From Ancylobacter sp. IITR112 (GTDB lineage Bacteria; Pseudomonadota; Alphaproteobacteria; Rhizobiales; Xanthobacteraceae): a stretch of DNA of 64,000 nucleotides. Below the pieces are notes generated by a model. That model worked only from the letters and a program-made list of their open reading frames with translations, made no database searches and was not told where the DNA came from. Positions 14,868 through 23,983 of this stretch are shown piece by piece. The stretch covers positions 4,124,501 through 4,188,500 of the forward strand of contig NZ_JBGCUS010000001.1 in NCBI RefSeq assembly GCF_041415945.1, written 5' to 3'. The translations under genes and the position numbers were made by a program. Numbering within the stretch: position 1 is the first letter of the stretch; every line of letters begins with the position of its first letter.

Positions 14868-16106
14868 TCAGTTCTTCGGCGGCGGGTTGGAAGGCGTGTA
14901 CTGCGCGCTCGGGTCGCTCTTGGTCAGGTCGCAGCCGGCCTCGCCCAGCCAGTAGGGCTTGATGTCCTCCCACACCTTCGGGAAGGTGATGGAGTGATCC
15001 GCGCCGACCTTGGCGAGATAGATGGTGTGCGACATGTGCTGGCTCTTCGGGTCGAGGCAGACCTTGCCCTCGGGAGCGTCCATGCAGACATCGCCCTTGG
15101 CGATCTCCTTGCGCAAATCGTCGCGCTTGGTCGACTTCGCCCGCTCCACCATCTGCTTGTAGAGATAGACCGCGAGATAGGAGTTCTCGGCTTCCTGGTT
15201 CACATAGGGCTCGTCGGGGAACTTCGCCTTGAACTTGGCGAAGAACTCCTTCGAAGCCGGGGTGTCGATTTCCTCGATGTAGTTGGTGGTGACGTACATG
15301 TCCTTGAGCGATGGCGGCTTGAAGCGCTTGTGCTCATAGCCCTGGCCGACGTTCACCGAAGAGGCCATCGGCAGGTTGACGTTGGCGGCGGCGGCCTGCT
15401 CGTAATAGGAGGCCTGGGCGGTGCCGACTAGCAGCGTCACCACGAAATCGGGCTTGGCCTTCTGGATGTTCTGGATGTTCTGCGAGAACTGCGACACGCC
15501 GAGCGGGATGAAATCCTCGCCGACCATTTCGCCGCCATTCTCCTTGACGATATTGCGCACCCATTCGGCCGAGATCTGGCCGAAATTATAGTCGGCGGCG
15601 AGGGTGTAGACCTTCTTGCCGTACTTTTCCATCATCCACGGGATGAGGGTGGAGAACTGCTGCTCGGGCACCGCGCCGGTGACGATCATATTGGCGTCGC
15701 AGACGCCGCCCTCATACTGGTTGTTGTAGAAGGCAAGGCCGTCGAACTGGTTGACGATCGGCCGGTAGGCTTCGCGCGAGGCGGAGGAGAAGCCGGCGAA
15801 CACCACGTCCACCTTGTCGCGCTGCAGCACGCGGCGCATGAACTCCTGGTAGCGAGTATTGTCGGACTGGGTATCGTAGATCACCAGTTCGAGCGGGCGG
15901 CCGTCAATGCCGCCAGCCTTGTTGATCTCCTCGGCGGCGAGCTGGATGGCGTGCACCTTGCCGATGGTGGCGGCGGCGAAGTCGCCGGACTGGTCTTCGA
16001 GCACGCCGAGCTTGATCGGATCGGCAGCGAAAGCGTGGGCGACGCTGAGCAAAAGCGTTCCCGTGAGGGCTGCGGCACGCAGCCCCCGCATGGTCTTCCC
16101 GTTCAT
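14868..16106 (-). CDS. urtA: ABC transporter substrate-binding protein, UrtA/FmdD-like
   Basis: 412 residues from ATG 16106, which has AGGAGA five bases upstream; the 23-codon upstream extension is rejected. The signal peptide is MNGKTMRGLRAAALTGTLLL to AFA-ADP. The mature protein is a type I periplasmic-binding fold of the Peripla_BP_5 group: KLGVLEDQSGDFA, GGIDGRPLELVIYDTQSD, and VFAGFSSASREAYRPIV. It has two Cys near CDANM and a CMDAPEGKVC segment, a spacing seen in urea/amide binding proteins. It captures urea, formamide or another short amide for the UrtBCDE-like transporter and belongs to the same fold family as AmiC encoded two genes upstream. Confidence 0.88.
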   Translation of the reverse strand: MNGKTMRGLRAAALTGTLLLSVAHAFAADPIKLGVLEDQSGDFAAATIGKVHAIQLAAEEINKAGGIDGRPLELVIYDTQSDNTRYQEFMRRVLQRDKVDVVFAGFSSASREAYRPIVNQFDGLAFYNNQYEGGVCDANMIVTGAVPEQQFSTLIPWMMEKYGKKVYTLAADYNFGQISAEWVRNIVKENGGEMVGEDFIPLGVSQFSQNIQNIQKAKPDFVVTLLVGTAQASYYEQAAAANVNLPMASSVNVGQGYEHKRFKPPSLKDMYVTTNYIEEIDTPASKEFFAKFKAKFPDEPYVNQEAENSYLAVYLYKQMVERAKSTKRDDLRKEIAKGDVCMDAPEGKVCLDPKSQHMSHTIYLAKVGADHSITFPKVWEDIKPYWLGEAGCDLTKSDPSAQYTPSNPPPKN

Positions 16107-16125
16107 CTTACTCTCCTGTGAAAGG

Positions 16126-16782
16126 TTATCTTTTTCCCGCGCTGGGCTCCGCCGGGCGGAACTGCACGGGTTCATCGAGGGGGCCAGCCCTCGCCGTCAC
16201 GAACGCTTCGCAATAGGCCTCGAGGGTCTGCCGCGAGCGCATGCTTTCGCGCCGAAGCCATTCATAGGCCTCGTCGTCATCCACGCCCGCTTCCGTCATG
16301 CGGGCGATGATGGCCTTGACCACCGCGCGGCGACCCCGCCGGCGGCGATCCATGTCGTCGAGGCGGGCCCGGAGGTCGCCCCGCAACAGGAACTGGTTGA
16401 TGCCGAGGAACAGCGCCGTATAGACCGCGCCGCCCTGCACCGGCTTGCGCAGGAAGGCGGAGGCGCCGATCTGCACCAGGTGCTTCAGCCGGCTCGGCGC
16501 CTCGACGCCGACAAGGCCGATCACCGGAACGGGGGGATGATGCGCCCCCGCATCGGTGTCGAGCGCCACCGGGTTGTCGAGATCGCCGTCGATGAACAGG
16601 ATGTCGCGCTCGGGCTGCAGCGCCGCGAGGTCGATCTGAGCCCGCCCGTCGATGAGGGCGGGATAGGTCGCGGCGACGCCGAGCTTGCCCAGCGTCTTTT
16701 CCAGCGCTTCCACCGCCGTGAGGCTGGACGTGACGATGTGCGCCCGCCCGCCATTGAAGTTCTGCAGCAGCCGAGGTGCCAT
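16126..16782 (-). CDS. amiR: AmiR-type ANTAR antiterminator
   Basis: 218 residues. The start ATG (16780-16782) shares its A with the amiC stop codon. Residues about 10-125 are a receiver-like fold with ILFIDGDLDN but no standard phosphorylation pattern, as in AmiR. Residues about 140-205 are the ANTAR RNA-binding domain: a coiled-coil lead-in, then VKAIIARMTEAGVDDDEAYEWLRRESMRSR. ANTAR proteins bind paired hairpins in leader RNA and prevent terminator formation. AmiC would sequester this protein until an amide is bound. An intrinsic terminator lies in the leader of this operon at 17964-17997. Confidence 0.9.
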   Translation of the reverse strand: MAPRLLQNFNGGRAHIVTSSLTAVEALEKTLGKLGVAATYPALIDGRAQIDLAALQPERDILFIDGDLDNPVALDTDAGAHHPPVPVIGLVGVEAPSRLKHLVQIGASAFLRKPVQGGAVYTALFLGINQFLLRGDLRARLDDMDRRRRGRRAVVKAIIARMTEAGVDDDEAYEWLRRESMRSRQTLEAYCEAFVTARAGPLDEPVQFRPAEPSAGKR

Positions 16783-17930
16783 CACTTCACCACTCTCAGT
16801 GTCGCGTTGCGGGCAGCGACCGCGTAACGCGGCGAGGACTGGACGAGATAGGGGTCGGGCCGGACCGGGCCGGGCGCTTCGACCAGAATGTCGAAGCGCG
16901 CCTGCGCATTGGAAATGCCGATTCGTGGCGTGAGATAGGCGTGCAGCGTCTGCGGGTCGATCCGCACCTCGCCCTGCGGCGCCAGCAGGTGCTGGCGGGT
17001 GGCGGCCTCCTTCACCGCCTCCACATCGTCGGTGCCGGTTTCCGCCAGCGACAGGATGAGCAGCTTCATCGCGATGTAGGAGGCTTCCGCATCCGCCGAG
17101 GTGGCGGGGCCTTCGGGGAAGGCCTGCGTATAGGAGCGGGTGAAGGCGGCATTGGCCGGGGAGGCGAGGGAGGAGAAATAGACCGAGGAGGACAGGTGCC
17201 CGTCCACCGCTTCCCGCCCGATCTCCTCCAGCTCCGGCTCGGAAAGCGTGCAGGAAACCACCGGGATCGTCCGGGCCTGGTCGATGCCGCGCGCCACGCA
17301 GGCGGCGCGGAAGGCGCGGAAGAAGGCGTAATTGCTGGTGCCGATGAGATTGTTGAACACGAAGGCGGGGCGGGCTTCCAGAATGGCCTCGACCACCTGG
17401 TCGATTTCGGTGTCGCCCACCGGCACATAGCGTTCCGCCAGCACGCGGGCGCCGCGCGCGGTCATCGCTTCGCGGAAGATGCGGGTGTTCTCCCACGCCC
17501 AGATATAGTTGGAGCCGACGCAGAAGGCGGAAGCGCCCAGCGTCGCCAGCGCGTGATCGACCAGCGGCAGCACATGCTGGTTCGGCGAGGCGCCGGTGTA
17601 GATGACATTGCCGGAACTCTCGAAGCCCTCATAATGCGAGGGGTACCAGAGCAGGCCGTCATGCTTCTCGAAGCAGGGAATGACTTCCTTGCGGCTTGAC
17701 GAGGTGTAGCAGCCCACGACATGGCGGATGCCGTCATGCAGCAATTCGCGGCTGAGCGCGGCATAGCGGCCGAGCTCGCCGCCGGGATTGACCACGACGG
17801 GCTCGATGGTAATTCCGGGCGCCGGGCGCTCCGCCACCGCCAGCAGGGCGCCGTTCAGCATCGAGCGCGCGACCACATTGTACGGTCCCGTGGTCGAGAA
17901 CATGACGCCGATGCGGAAGTGCTTCGCCAC
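16782..17930 (-). CDS. amiC: AmiC-like amide sensor, negative regulator of AmiR
   Basis: 382 residues, close to the 385 of Pseudomonas AmiC. The best start is GTG 17928-17930 with GGAG six bases upstream; a longer frame to 18071 would read through the leader terminator and is rejected. The fold is a periplasmic-binding-protein type I without a signal peptide, as expected for a cytosolic sensor. Typical segments are VGCYTSSSRKEVIPCFEKHD, LLWYPSHYEGFESSGNVIYT and YIWAWENTRIFREAM. Apo AmiC holds AmiR inactive; amide binding releases it. First gene of the operon, so the system is autoregulated. Confidence 0.9.
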   Translation of the reverse strand: MAKHFRIGVMFSTTGPYNVVARSMLNGALLAVAERPAPGITIEPVVVNPGGELGRYAALSRELLHDGIRHVVGCYTSSSRKEVIPCFEKHDGLLWYPSHYEGFESSGNVIYTGASPNQHVLPLVDHALATLGASAFCVGSNYIWAWENTRIFREAMTARGARVLAERYVPVGDTEIDQVVEAILEARPAFVFNNLIGTSNYAFFRAFRAACVARGIDQARTIPVVSCTLSEPELEEIGREAVDGHLSSSVYFSSLASPANAAFTRSYTQAFPEGPATSADAEASYIAMKLLILSLAETGTDDVEAVKEAATRQHLLAPQGEVRIDPQTLHAYLTPRIGISNAQARFDILVEAPGPVRPDPYLVQSSPRYAVAARNATLRVVK

Positions 17931-17963
17931 GTATCGCTCCAATGCCGGGCCGAAGCCCAAAAT

Positions 17964-17997
17964 AAAAAACGCCCGCCGGCCGTCAGGCCGTGGGCGT
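17964..17997 (-). terminator. Leader terminator upstream of amiC (attenuator)
   Basis: On the minus strand the sequence reads ACGCCC-A-CGGCC, TGA, GGCCGGCGGGCGT-like arms followed by six T. It lies 33 bases before the amiC start and downstream of a likely promoter, which is the place expected for an AmiR-controlled attenuator rather than the end of a gene. The lysR gene ends about 120 bases further upstream. Confidence 0.85.
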
Positions 17998-18065
17998 CGT
18001 TGCCACCAACCAGCCAGCGTTGACACGCCGTCGTTGGAAATGTTGACCGAAAGTGCCGCGACAAT

Positions 18066-18122
18066 GGGCATCCTTGCCCGTCGCTCGTTTTCTAGGCTCG
18101 CGTGAAGTTACCGTCTTGTCAA
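18066..18122 (-). promoter_or_regulatory. Probable promoter and first leader hairpin of the amiC1 operon
   Basis: A TTGACA (18117-18122, minus strand) could be the -35; the -10 is unclear. Downstream at 18066-18079 is GGGC-AAGGAT-GCCC, a stem with a six-base loop having A at position 1 and G at position 4, as described for ANTAR-binding hairpins. A second such hairpin next to it is not evident, so the assignment is tentative. The -35 overlaps the stop codon of lysR. Confidence 0.45.
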
Positions 18123-19060
18123 GAACCTTTTTCGCGCGCGAGGAGGGGCATGCCCTCCGGTACCGTCGCGGCCCGGGCCTCGGCGCCGATCCACTCGATC
18201 AGGTCGCGCGCGGCCTCCGAAACCGTGCTGCCCGGCGACAGCCAGTAGCCGGTTTCGCGCCGGCTTAGCGGCGGGCCGATTGCGACCAGCGTGCCGTCGG
18301 CCAGCGCACCGTCGATCAGCCCGGCCCAGCCCAGCGCCACGCCCTGGTCCGCCATCGCCGCCTGCACCACGAGGCCATAGGTGTTGAGGCTGAGATCGCT
18401 CGCCGCCGGGCCGCGCGCCAGCCCCATCGCCGCGAACCAGTCGCTCCAGCCGAACCAGCGCGGGTGCGGCGTGCTTTCCAGATGCAGCAGCGGCAGGTTG
18501 ACGATGCGCGCCGGATTGCCGCCGAGGCCGTGGCGGGCGGCGAAGGCCGGGCTGCACACCGGCCAGATGCGCTCTTCCACCAGTTGCACGCTCTCGGGCG
18601 GGAAATCCCGCCGGGCGCCGAACAGCACCGCGACATCCTCGGCGCCGTCGAGGCCGGGGTCAGCACTGGCGGAAGCGATGATGTGCACATCCGTTTCGGG
18701 CCGCACCTGCCGGAAGGCGGCGACGCGCGGCATCATCCAGAACGAGGCGAAGCCGTAATCGGTGAACAGCCGCACCACCGGGCGGCGGCTGAGCCGGCGC
18801 ACCGCGCGGGCGGCGCCGTCGATTTCCGCCACCGCCGCCGCGCTGGCCCGGTGCAGCATCTCGCCGGCCGGCGACAGAGTGCTGCCGCGATGGCCGCGCA
18901 CCAGAAGCGGGGTGCCGAGCTGGGTTTCCAGTTCACGCACGACATAGCTCACCGCCGGTTGTGACAGGCCGAGCGCGCGCGCCGCGGCGGTGAGCGAGCC
19001 GAGCCGCCCCACCGCCTCGAACACGCGCATCCAGCCGAGATCGAGCTGCCGTTCAGACAT
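18119..19060 (-). CDS. LysR-type regulator of choline-sulfate utilisation
   Basis: 313 residues. N-terminal winged helix-turn-helix (MRVFEAVGRLGSLTAAARAL, LSQPAVSYVVRELE), then a LysR substrate domain. Length and internal segments such as LFTDYGFASFWMMPRVAAFR resemble the LysR proteins found beside betC (choline-sulfate utilisation transcription factor). It is divergent from choX-betC with a 151-base intergenic region, the usual layout for a LysR activator that controls its neighbour. Confidence 0.85.
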   Translation of the reverse strand: MSERQLDLGWMRVFEAVGRLGSLTAAARALGLSQPAVSYVVRELETQLGTPLLVRGHRGSTLSPAGEMLHRASAAAVAEIDGAARAVRRLSRRPVVRLFTDYGFASFWMMPRVAAFRQVRPETDVHIIASASADPGLDGAEDVAVLFGARRDFPPESVQLVEERIWPVCSPAFAARHGLGGNPARIVNLPLLHLESTPHPRWFGWSDWFAAMGLARGPAASDLSLNTYGLVVQAAMADQGVALGWAGLIDGALADGTLVAIGPPLSRRETGYWLSPGSTVSEAARDLIEWIGAEARAATVPEGMPLLAREKGS

Positions 19061-19211
19061 AGAGAGGGCTTATGTCTTTCATCGAAAATATCAGGCTTCA
19101 CAGCCTTGCACATTTAACCGCCTGATACCCCACGAGGCAAGGAAAGCCGCCGCGCGACAAGGCGGCGCCTTGACCATCCCGCGCGTCTCGCTCCTTCCAG
19201 AGGTGATCCTG
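19061..19211. promoter_or_regulatory. lysR-choX divergent control region
   Basis: 151 bases, AT-richer near 19070-19110. TTTC (19077-19080), ATC, GAAA (19084-19087) is a small palindrome, a candidate LysR half-operator close to the lysR start. choX has AGAGGTGAT upstream of its ATG. No clear -35/-10 pair stands out. Confidence 0.4.
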
Positions 19212-20153
19212 ATGACCCGTAGCCTGCTGGCCGCTTCGGCCCTGTCCCTCCTGCTTCTCGCCGGCCCCGCTGCGGCGGCCGACGCCCCCGCCTGCAAGAC
19301 CGTGCGCATGTCGGACCCCGGCTGGACCGACATCACCTCCACCAATGCCATTGCCGGCGTGCTGCTCGACGGCCTCGGCTACACCCAGGACGTGAAGACG
19401 CTGTCGGTGCCGATCGGCTACGAGTCGATGAAGAACGGCAATATCGACGTGTTTCTCGGCAACTGGATGCCGGCGCAGCAGAAATTCATCGACGCGCTGA
19501 ACGAGGCGAAGGCGGTGGATGTGCTCGCCACCAATCTCCAGGGCGCCAAGTTCACCCTCGCCGTGCCGACCTATGTGGCGCAGGCTGGCGTGAAGGACTT
19601 CAAGGACCTCGCCGCCCATGCCGACAAGTTCGACGGCAAGATCTACGGCATCGAGCCCGGCGCGCCCGCCAACCAGAACATCCTCAAGATGATCGACGCC
19701 AATGATTTCGGCCTCAAGGGCTGGAAGGTGGTGGAATCGGGCGAACAGGCGATGCTGGCGCAGGTGAAGCGGGCGCAGAACGGCAAGGGCTGGATCGTCT
19801 TCCTCGCCTGGGCGCCGCACCCGATGAACGAGACCTTCGACCTTACCTATCTCTCCGGCGGCGACGCCTATTTCGGCGCCAATTTCGGCGGCGCCGATGT
19901 GCGCACCCTCGCCCGCGCCGGCTGGGCGGCGGAGTGCCCCAACGCGGCGACGCTGTTCAAGCAGCTCACCTTCGACCTCGCCATGGAGAACGCCATGATG
20001 GGCAAGATCCTCGATGACGGGCAGGACCCCAAGGCCGCCGCCAAGGCGCTCTTGAAGGCCAAGCCCGACGTGCTCGGCCCCTGGCTTTCGGGCGTGACCA
20101 CGATCGACGGCAAGCCGGGCCTGCCGGCGGTGAAGGCCTCGCTCGGCCTGTGA
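19212..20153 (+). CDS. choX: Choline ABC transporter substrate-binding protein
   Basis: 313 residues from ATG 19212 with a good ribosome site; signal peptide MTRSLLAASALSLLLLAGPA to AAA-ADAP. It matches the OpuAC/ChoX family: VRMSDPGWTDITSTNAIAGV, DVFLGNWMPAQQKF, WIVFLAWAPHPMNETFDLTY and a C-terminal tail DVLGPWLSGV. Aromatic residues of the choline cage appear in these segments. ChoX delivers choline (and acetylcholine) to the ChoW-ChoV permease, which is not in this window. Placing it upstream of betC couples choline uptake to choline-sulfate cleavage. Confidence 0.93.
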   Translation: MTRSLLAASALSLLLLAGPAAAADAPACKTVRMSDPGWTDITSTNAIAGVLLDGLGYTQDVKTLSVPIGYESMKNGNIDVFLGNWMPAQQKFIDALNEAKAVDVLATNLQGAKFTLAVPTYVAQAGVKDFKDLAAHADKFDGKIYGIEPGAPANQNILKMIDANDFGLKGWKVVESGEQAMLAQVKRAQNGKGWIVFLAWAPHPMNETFDLTYLSGGDAYFGANFGGADVRTLARAGWAAECPNAATLFKQLTFDLAMENAMMGKILDDGQDPKAAAKALLKAKPDVLGPWLSGVTTIDGKPGLPAVKASLGL

Positions 20154-20247
20154 CCCCACGCGGAGGCCGGCGGCGGTGCTGCCGGCCTTCCCTCTCGCCC
20201 AAGCTCTCGCCCAAACCCTCGCCCAAGCCTGCCGCGTGGACCGTGCC

Positions 20248-21786
20248 ATGACCGCGACGCCGACGCCTTCGCCCGCCCGCCCCAATATCCTCATCCTGAT
20301 GGTCGACCAACTCAACGGCACGTTCTTCCCCGACGGGCCGGCGGATTTCCTGCACGCGCCGCATCTCAAAGCACTGGCGGCCCGCTCCGCGCGCTTCGCC
20401 AACACCTATACGGCGAGCCCGCTCTGCGCCCCGGCGCGCGCCTCCTTCATGTCCGGGCAATTGCCCAGCCGCACGCGGGTCTATGACAATGCCGCCGAGT
20501 TCACCTCGGACATTCCGACCTTCGCGCATCATCTGCGACGCGCCGGCTACCACACGGCGCTGTCGGGCAAGATGCATTTCGTCGGGCCGGACCAGTTGCA
20601 CGGCTATGAGGAGCGGCTGACCACCGACATCTATCCCGCCGATTTCGGCTGGACGCCGGACTACACCAAGCCGGGCGAGCGCATCGACTGGTGGTACCAC
20701 AATCTCGGCTCGGTGACCGGCGCCGGGGTGGCGGAGATCACCAACCAGCTCGAATATGACGACGAGGTGGCCTATCACGCCGCCCGCAAGCTCTATGACC
20801 TCGCGCGCGGCCATGACGCCCGGCCCTGGTGCCTCACCGTGAGCTTCACCCACCCGCACGACCCCTATGTCGCCCGCAAGCGCTTCTGGGACCTCTATGC
20901 GGACTGTCCGGCGCTCGACCCCGTGGTGGCGCCCATTCCCTTCGAGGCGCAGGACCGGCACAGCCAGCGCCTGATGCTGGCGAGCGACCATGCCAAGAGC
21001 CATGTGACGCCCGAGGATGTGCGCCGCTCGCGCCGGGCCTATTTCGCCAACATTTCCTATGTCGACGAAAAGATCGGCGAATTGCTCGACGTATTGGAGC
21101 GTTGCCGGCTAAGCGATGACACGATCATCGTCTTCGTCTCCGACCATGGCGACATGCTGGGCGAGCGCGGCCTGTGGTTCAAGATGAACTTCCTCGAAGG
21201 CTCGGCCCGGGTGCCGCTTGTCATCGCCGCCCCCGGCCTGCCCGTCGGCCGCGTTGAGCGCGCGGCGTCCACCCTCGACGTGCTGCCGACGCTGGCGGAA
21301 CTTGTCGGGCTCGATCTCGGCGGGGTGATGCCGTGGACCGATGGCGAGAGTCTGGTCGGGCCGGCGCGGGGAGAGGGGGAGCGCTCCCCGGTGCCGATGG
21401 AATATGCGGCGGAGGGTTCCTATGCCCCGCTGGTGGCGCTGCGCGACGGGCCGTGGAAACTCATCCTGTGCGAGCTCGACCCGCCGATCCTTACCAACCT
21501 CGACGAGGACCCGCAGGAATTGGTCAACCGGGCGGGCGATCCCGCCTGCGCCGGGGTGATGGTGGCGATGACCGCGGCAATGACGGCGCGCTGGGACCTC
21601 GCCCGGTTCGACGCCGAGGTGCGCGCCAGCCAGGCGCGGCGGCATGTTGTCTATGAGGCGCTGCGCAACGGAGCCTATTACCCCTGGGATTTCCAGCCAC
21701 TGCAGAAAGCCTCGGAGCGCTACATGCGCAACCATATGGACCTGAATGTGCTGGAAGAGAACCAGCGCTTTCCGCGCGGCGAGTGA
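20248..21786 (+). CDS. betC: Choline-sulfatase
   Basis: 512 residues from ATG 20248; an upstream ATG would add 24 residues including a LAQ repeat and is rejected by comparison with BetC proteins. Sulfatase signature C60-APAR at SPLCAPARASFMSG supplies the formylglycine. Metal ligands are in LMVDQLNG near residue 18-24 and VSDHGDMLGERGLWFKMNF. The enzyme hydrolyses choline-O-sulfate to choline and sulfate, feeding glycine-betaine synthesis or carbon/sulfur use. Three imperfect CTCGCCCAA repeats lie just upstream at about 20194-20228. Confidence 0.95.
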   Translation: MTATPTPSPARPNILILMVDQLNGTFFPDGPADFLHAPHLKALAARSARFANTYTASPLCAPARASFMSGQLPSRTRVYDNAAEFTSDIPTFAHHLRRAGYHTALSGKMHFVGPDQLHGYEERLTTDIYPADFGWTPDYTKPGERIDWWYHNLGSVTGAGVAEITNQLEYDDEVAYHAARKLYDLARGHDARPWCLTVSFTHPHDPYVARKRFWDLYADCPALDPVVAPIPFEAQDRHSQRLMLASDHAKSHVTPEDVRRSRRAYFANISYVDEKIGELLDVLERCRLSDDTIIVFVSDHGDMLGERGLWFKMNFLEGSARVPLVIAAPGLPVGRVERAASTLDVLPTLAELVGLDLGGVMPWTDGESLVGPARGEGERSPVPMEYAAEGSYAPLVALRDGPWKLILCELDPPILTNLDEDPQELVNRAGDPACAGVMVAMTAAMTARWDLARFDAEVRASQARRHVVYEALRNGAYYPWDFQPLQKASERYMRNHMDLNVLEENQRFPRGE

Positions 21787-22035
21787 CCCGCCGCGCCGCC
21801 GCGGAGCCACGGCTCTGCTGCGTTGCCGCATAGATGAAGCGCGGTGCATCACGCGCTTGCGATCCGATGAGTGCGATACGCCGGAAACAATGCCGGCCGG
21901 TCCACGTTGTCCCCACAGATTCACCGGCCGGGCCGTTCGGTACCTGCCAGGTGAATGCGAGTTGAAACAGACATCGTGGCACTTTCGACGCCGGATATTG
22001 TGTCAAAGTGTCGCTCTCTTCAAAGGATGTTGATT

Positions 22036-22365
22036 ATGAAGAAGACCGTTTCCATTCCGATGCTGGGTGCCGTTCTTGCCGCCGCGTTTGTCGGCCCCGC
22101 CCTTGCCGACACCAACCGCCCGGTGATCGGCTCTAATTCGGGCTGGTCGCCGCAGACCCAGCAGGGGCAGAATTACGCCGCGCCCCATCGCGGTGGCTGG
22201 TCGCAGCCGGGCACGGTCTATGAGGGCCGCAACGCCGCCACCATGTATGACGGCCGCACCATGTATGACGGCCGCAGCGCCGGCGGGATGTATGGCCCCA
22301 ACACCCAGGGCGTCGAGCCCTACATCGCCAACCAGATCGAGCAGAACGCGCGCAGCACCGACTGA
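22036..22365 (+). CDS. Small secreted protein, unknown
   Basis: 109 residues from ATG 22036 with AAGGA upstream. A signal peptide MKKTVSIPMLGAVLAAAFVG to ALA-DTNRP is clear. The mature 85 residues are polar, rich in Gly, Asn, Tyr and Met, with a short internal repeat (TMYDGR-TMYDGR then GMYGPN). No domain is recognised. It stands alone: a 249-base non-coding stretch lies upstream and a strong terminator follows 36 bases after the stop. A periplasmic or extracellular accessory role is likely but not defined. Confidence 0.75.
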   Translation: MKKTVSIPMLGAVLAAAFVGPALADTNRPVIGSNSGWSPQTQQGQNYAAPHRGGWSQPGTVYEGRNAATMYDGRTMYDGRSAGGMYGPNTQGVEPYIANQIEQNARSTD

Positions 22366-22401
22366 GTGCGACCTTAAGACAGCGTTTCTCGATGCGACTT
22401 C

Positions 22402-22432
22402 GCGGCGGCTCCTTCCGGGGCCGCCGCTTTTT
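22402..22432 (+). terminator. Intrinsic terminator of the small secreted protein gene
   Basis: GCGGCGGC and GCCGCCGC arms with a TCCTTCCGGG centre, directly followed by TTTTT. A textbook Rho-independent terminator on the plus strand. Confidence 0.9.
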
Positions 22433-22465
22433 CGTCTTCGGTCAATCGGGCCGGCTGCCGTCGCC

Positions 22466-22573
22466 GATTTCTCAGGTTAGGCGTCGGCCGCCGCCGCCGC
22501 CGATTTCTCAGGTTAGGCGTCGGCTGCCGCCGCCGCCGATTTCTCAGGTTAGGCGTCGGCTGCCGCCGCCGCC
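22466..22573. repeat. Three tandem 36-base repeats at the end of the DUF1028 gene
   Basis: Units begin GATTTCTCAGGTTAGGCGTC at 22466, 22502 and 22538 and end in a GCC run; they differ by single bases. The DUF1028 stop codon (22544-22546) lies in the third unit on the minus strand, so the other two are downstream of it. The period is 12 codons, so duplications leave the protein unchanged. There are no spacers, so it is not a CRISPR array. Confidence 0.9.
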
Positions 22574-23278
22574 CGGCCGATCCGGCGGGGCGAGCGCCAG
22601 CATCGAGGTGACGCTCTCCGGCGCCGGCCCGGCGGCATGGCCGCGCCGGGGCATGCCGTCGATGAAGGGCACGAGCTGCAGCCGGGCGATTTCCAGCACA
22701 CGCCGCAGCTCGGTAACGGGCTGGGCGTGCTCGTCCACCCGCAGGTCCAGCGCGCAATAGTCTTCCTCCCCCTGCACCCTGAGGCTGGCGGACTGGCGCC
22801 CGCGCCTGTCGCCGCCGGCCGCGTCGCCCGCCTCCAGCGCCCGCATCAGCCGCTCGTCGAGTGGCTGGCTGTCGCTGGCGCGGAAGGCGCTCACCATGGC
22901 GTCGATCACCTCCGGCCCGGTGAGCATGTTGCCCTGCACGGCGAAACCGTCGCCGATTTCCTGTCCGCACCAGGGTGTGCAGTCGGCGCCGGTGAAGGCG
23001 CCGGCCTCACCCGCGGCATCGACGACGCCGATCTGGCGCAGCTCGCGCGCGCCGTCTTCCGCCAGCACGGCGGATAGCGCGGCGCGGGCGGTGGCGCCGC
23101 CGGCGATGGCGTCGAGCACGCCCAGCGCCAGATAGGGATTGACCCAGGACTGGGTCGACACCGCCCCCAGCTTCGGCCGCGTGAACGGGCAAAGGGAGCC
23201 GACCGCCGGCACGGCGGTGGCCACGGCGACGCCGAGACGGCCGGTGGCGGGGCAGCGGGCGACGATCGAGAAGGTCAT
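22544..23278 (-). CDS. DUF1028 family protein
   Basis: 244 residues. It begins MTFSIVARCPATGRLGVAVATA, the typical N-terminus of DUF1028 proteins, which are related to N-terminal-nucleophile hydrolases; GDGFAVQGNMLTGPEVIDAM is the second conserved block. The biochemical role is not established. It is the last gene of the second amide-type operon, 10 bases after the LivF-like ATPase gene, so it probably acts on the imported compound or a derivative. The last residues GGGGSRRLT come from a tandem repeat that overlaps the stop. Confidence 0.88.
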   Translation of the reverse strand: MTFSIVARCPATGRLGVAVATAVPAVGSLCPFTRPKLGAVSTQSWVNPYLALGVLDAIAGGATARAALSAVLAEDGARELRQIGVVDAAGEAGAFTGADCTPWCGQEIGDGFAVQGNMLTGPEVIDAMVSAFRASDSQPLDERLMRALEAGDAAGGDRRGRQSASLRVQGEEDYCALDLRVDEHAQPVTELRRVLEIARLQLVPFIDGMPRRGHAAGPAPESVTSMLALAPPDRPGGGGSRRLT

Positions 23279-23288
23279 GCCTTTGGCC

Positions 23289-23983
23289 TCACACGCTCAA
23301 ATGCTGCAGAACCCGCGCGCGGGAATCCGGTTCGGAGGTGGCGCCGGTCTCGGCAATCTCGCCGCGATCCAGCACCGCCCAGCGGTCCGCCACCGCCAGG
23401 GCGAAGGGCAGATGCTGCTCCACCAGCAGAATGGTGGTGCCGTGCCGCTCGCGCGCGCTGCGGATGACGCCGGCAAGCCGGTCGATGACCGAAGGCTGCA
23501 AACCTTCCGTGATCTCGTCCACCAGCAGCAGCTTCGCCCCCGTCGCCAGAGAGCGGGCCATGAGCAGCATTTTCTGCTCGCCGCCCGACAGCGTGCCGGC
23601 GCGCTGTTTCAGGCGTTGCAGCAGGAAAGGGAAGGAGGCTTCCACTTCGGCGAGAGCCGCCTCGAAATCCGGACGGCGCACGGCGAGGCGGAGATTTTCC
23701 TCCACGCTCATATCCTGGAACAGCGCCTTCTCCTGCGCGACATAGCCGACCCCGAGCCGCGCCACGCGGTGCGGGGAAAGGCGTGTGGCGTCGCCTCCGG
23801 CAATGGCCACCGTTCCGGTCATCTTCGGCAGGAAGCCCATCACGGCTTTCAGCAGGGTGGACTTGCCCATGCCGTTCTTGCCGAGAACGGCGAGGATTTC
23901 GCCCGGCGCGAGGGAGAGGCTGACCTCGCGCAGCACCACGGCGCCGGCATAGCCGCTGGAGAGGTTGTCGACCGAGAGGGCGT

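Noticed and set aside
17931..18071. N-terminal extension of amiC1
   Set aside because: It would translate through the leader terminator and encode Arg/Trp-rich sequence; GTG 17930 has a good ribosome site.
22466..22573. Possible short CRISPR array
   Set aside because: Units are directly adjacent with no spacers and there are no cas genes.
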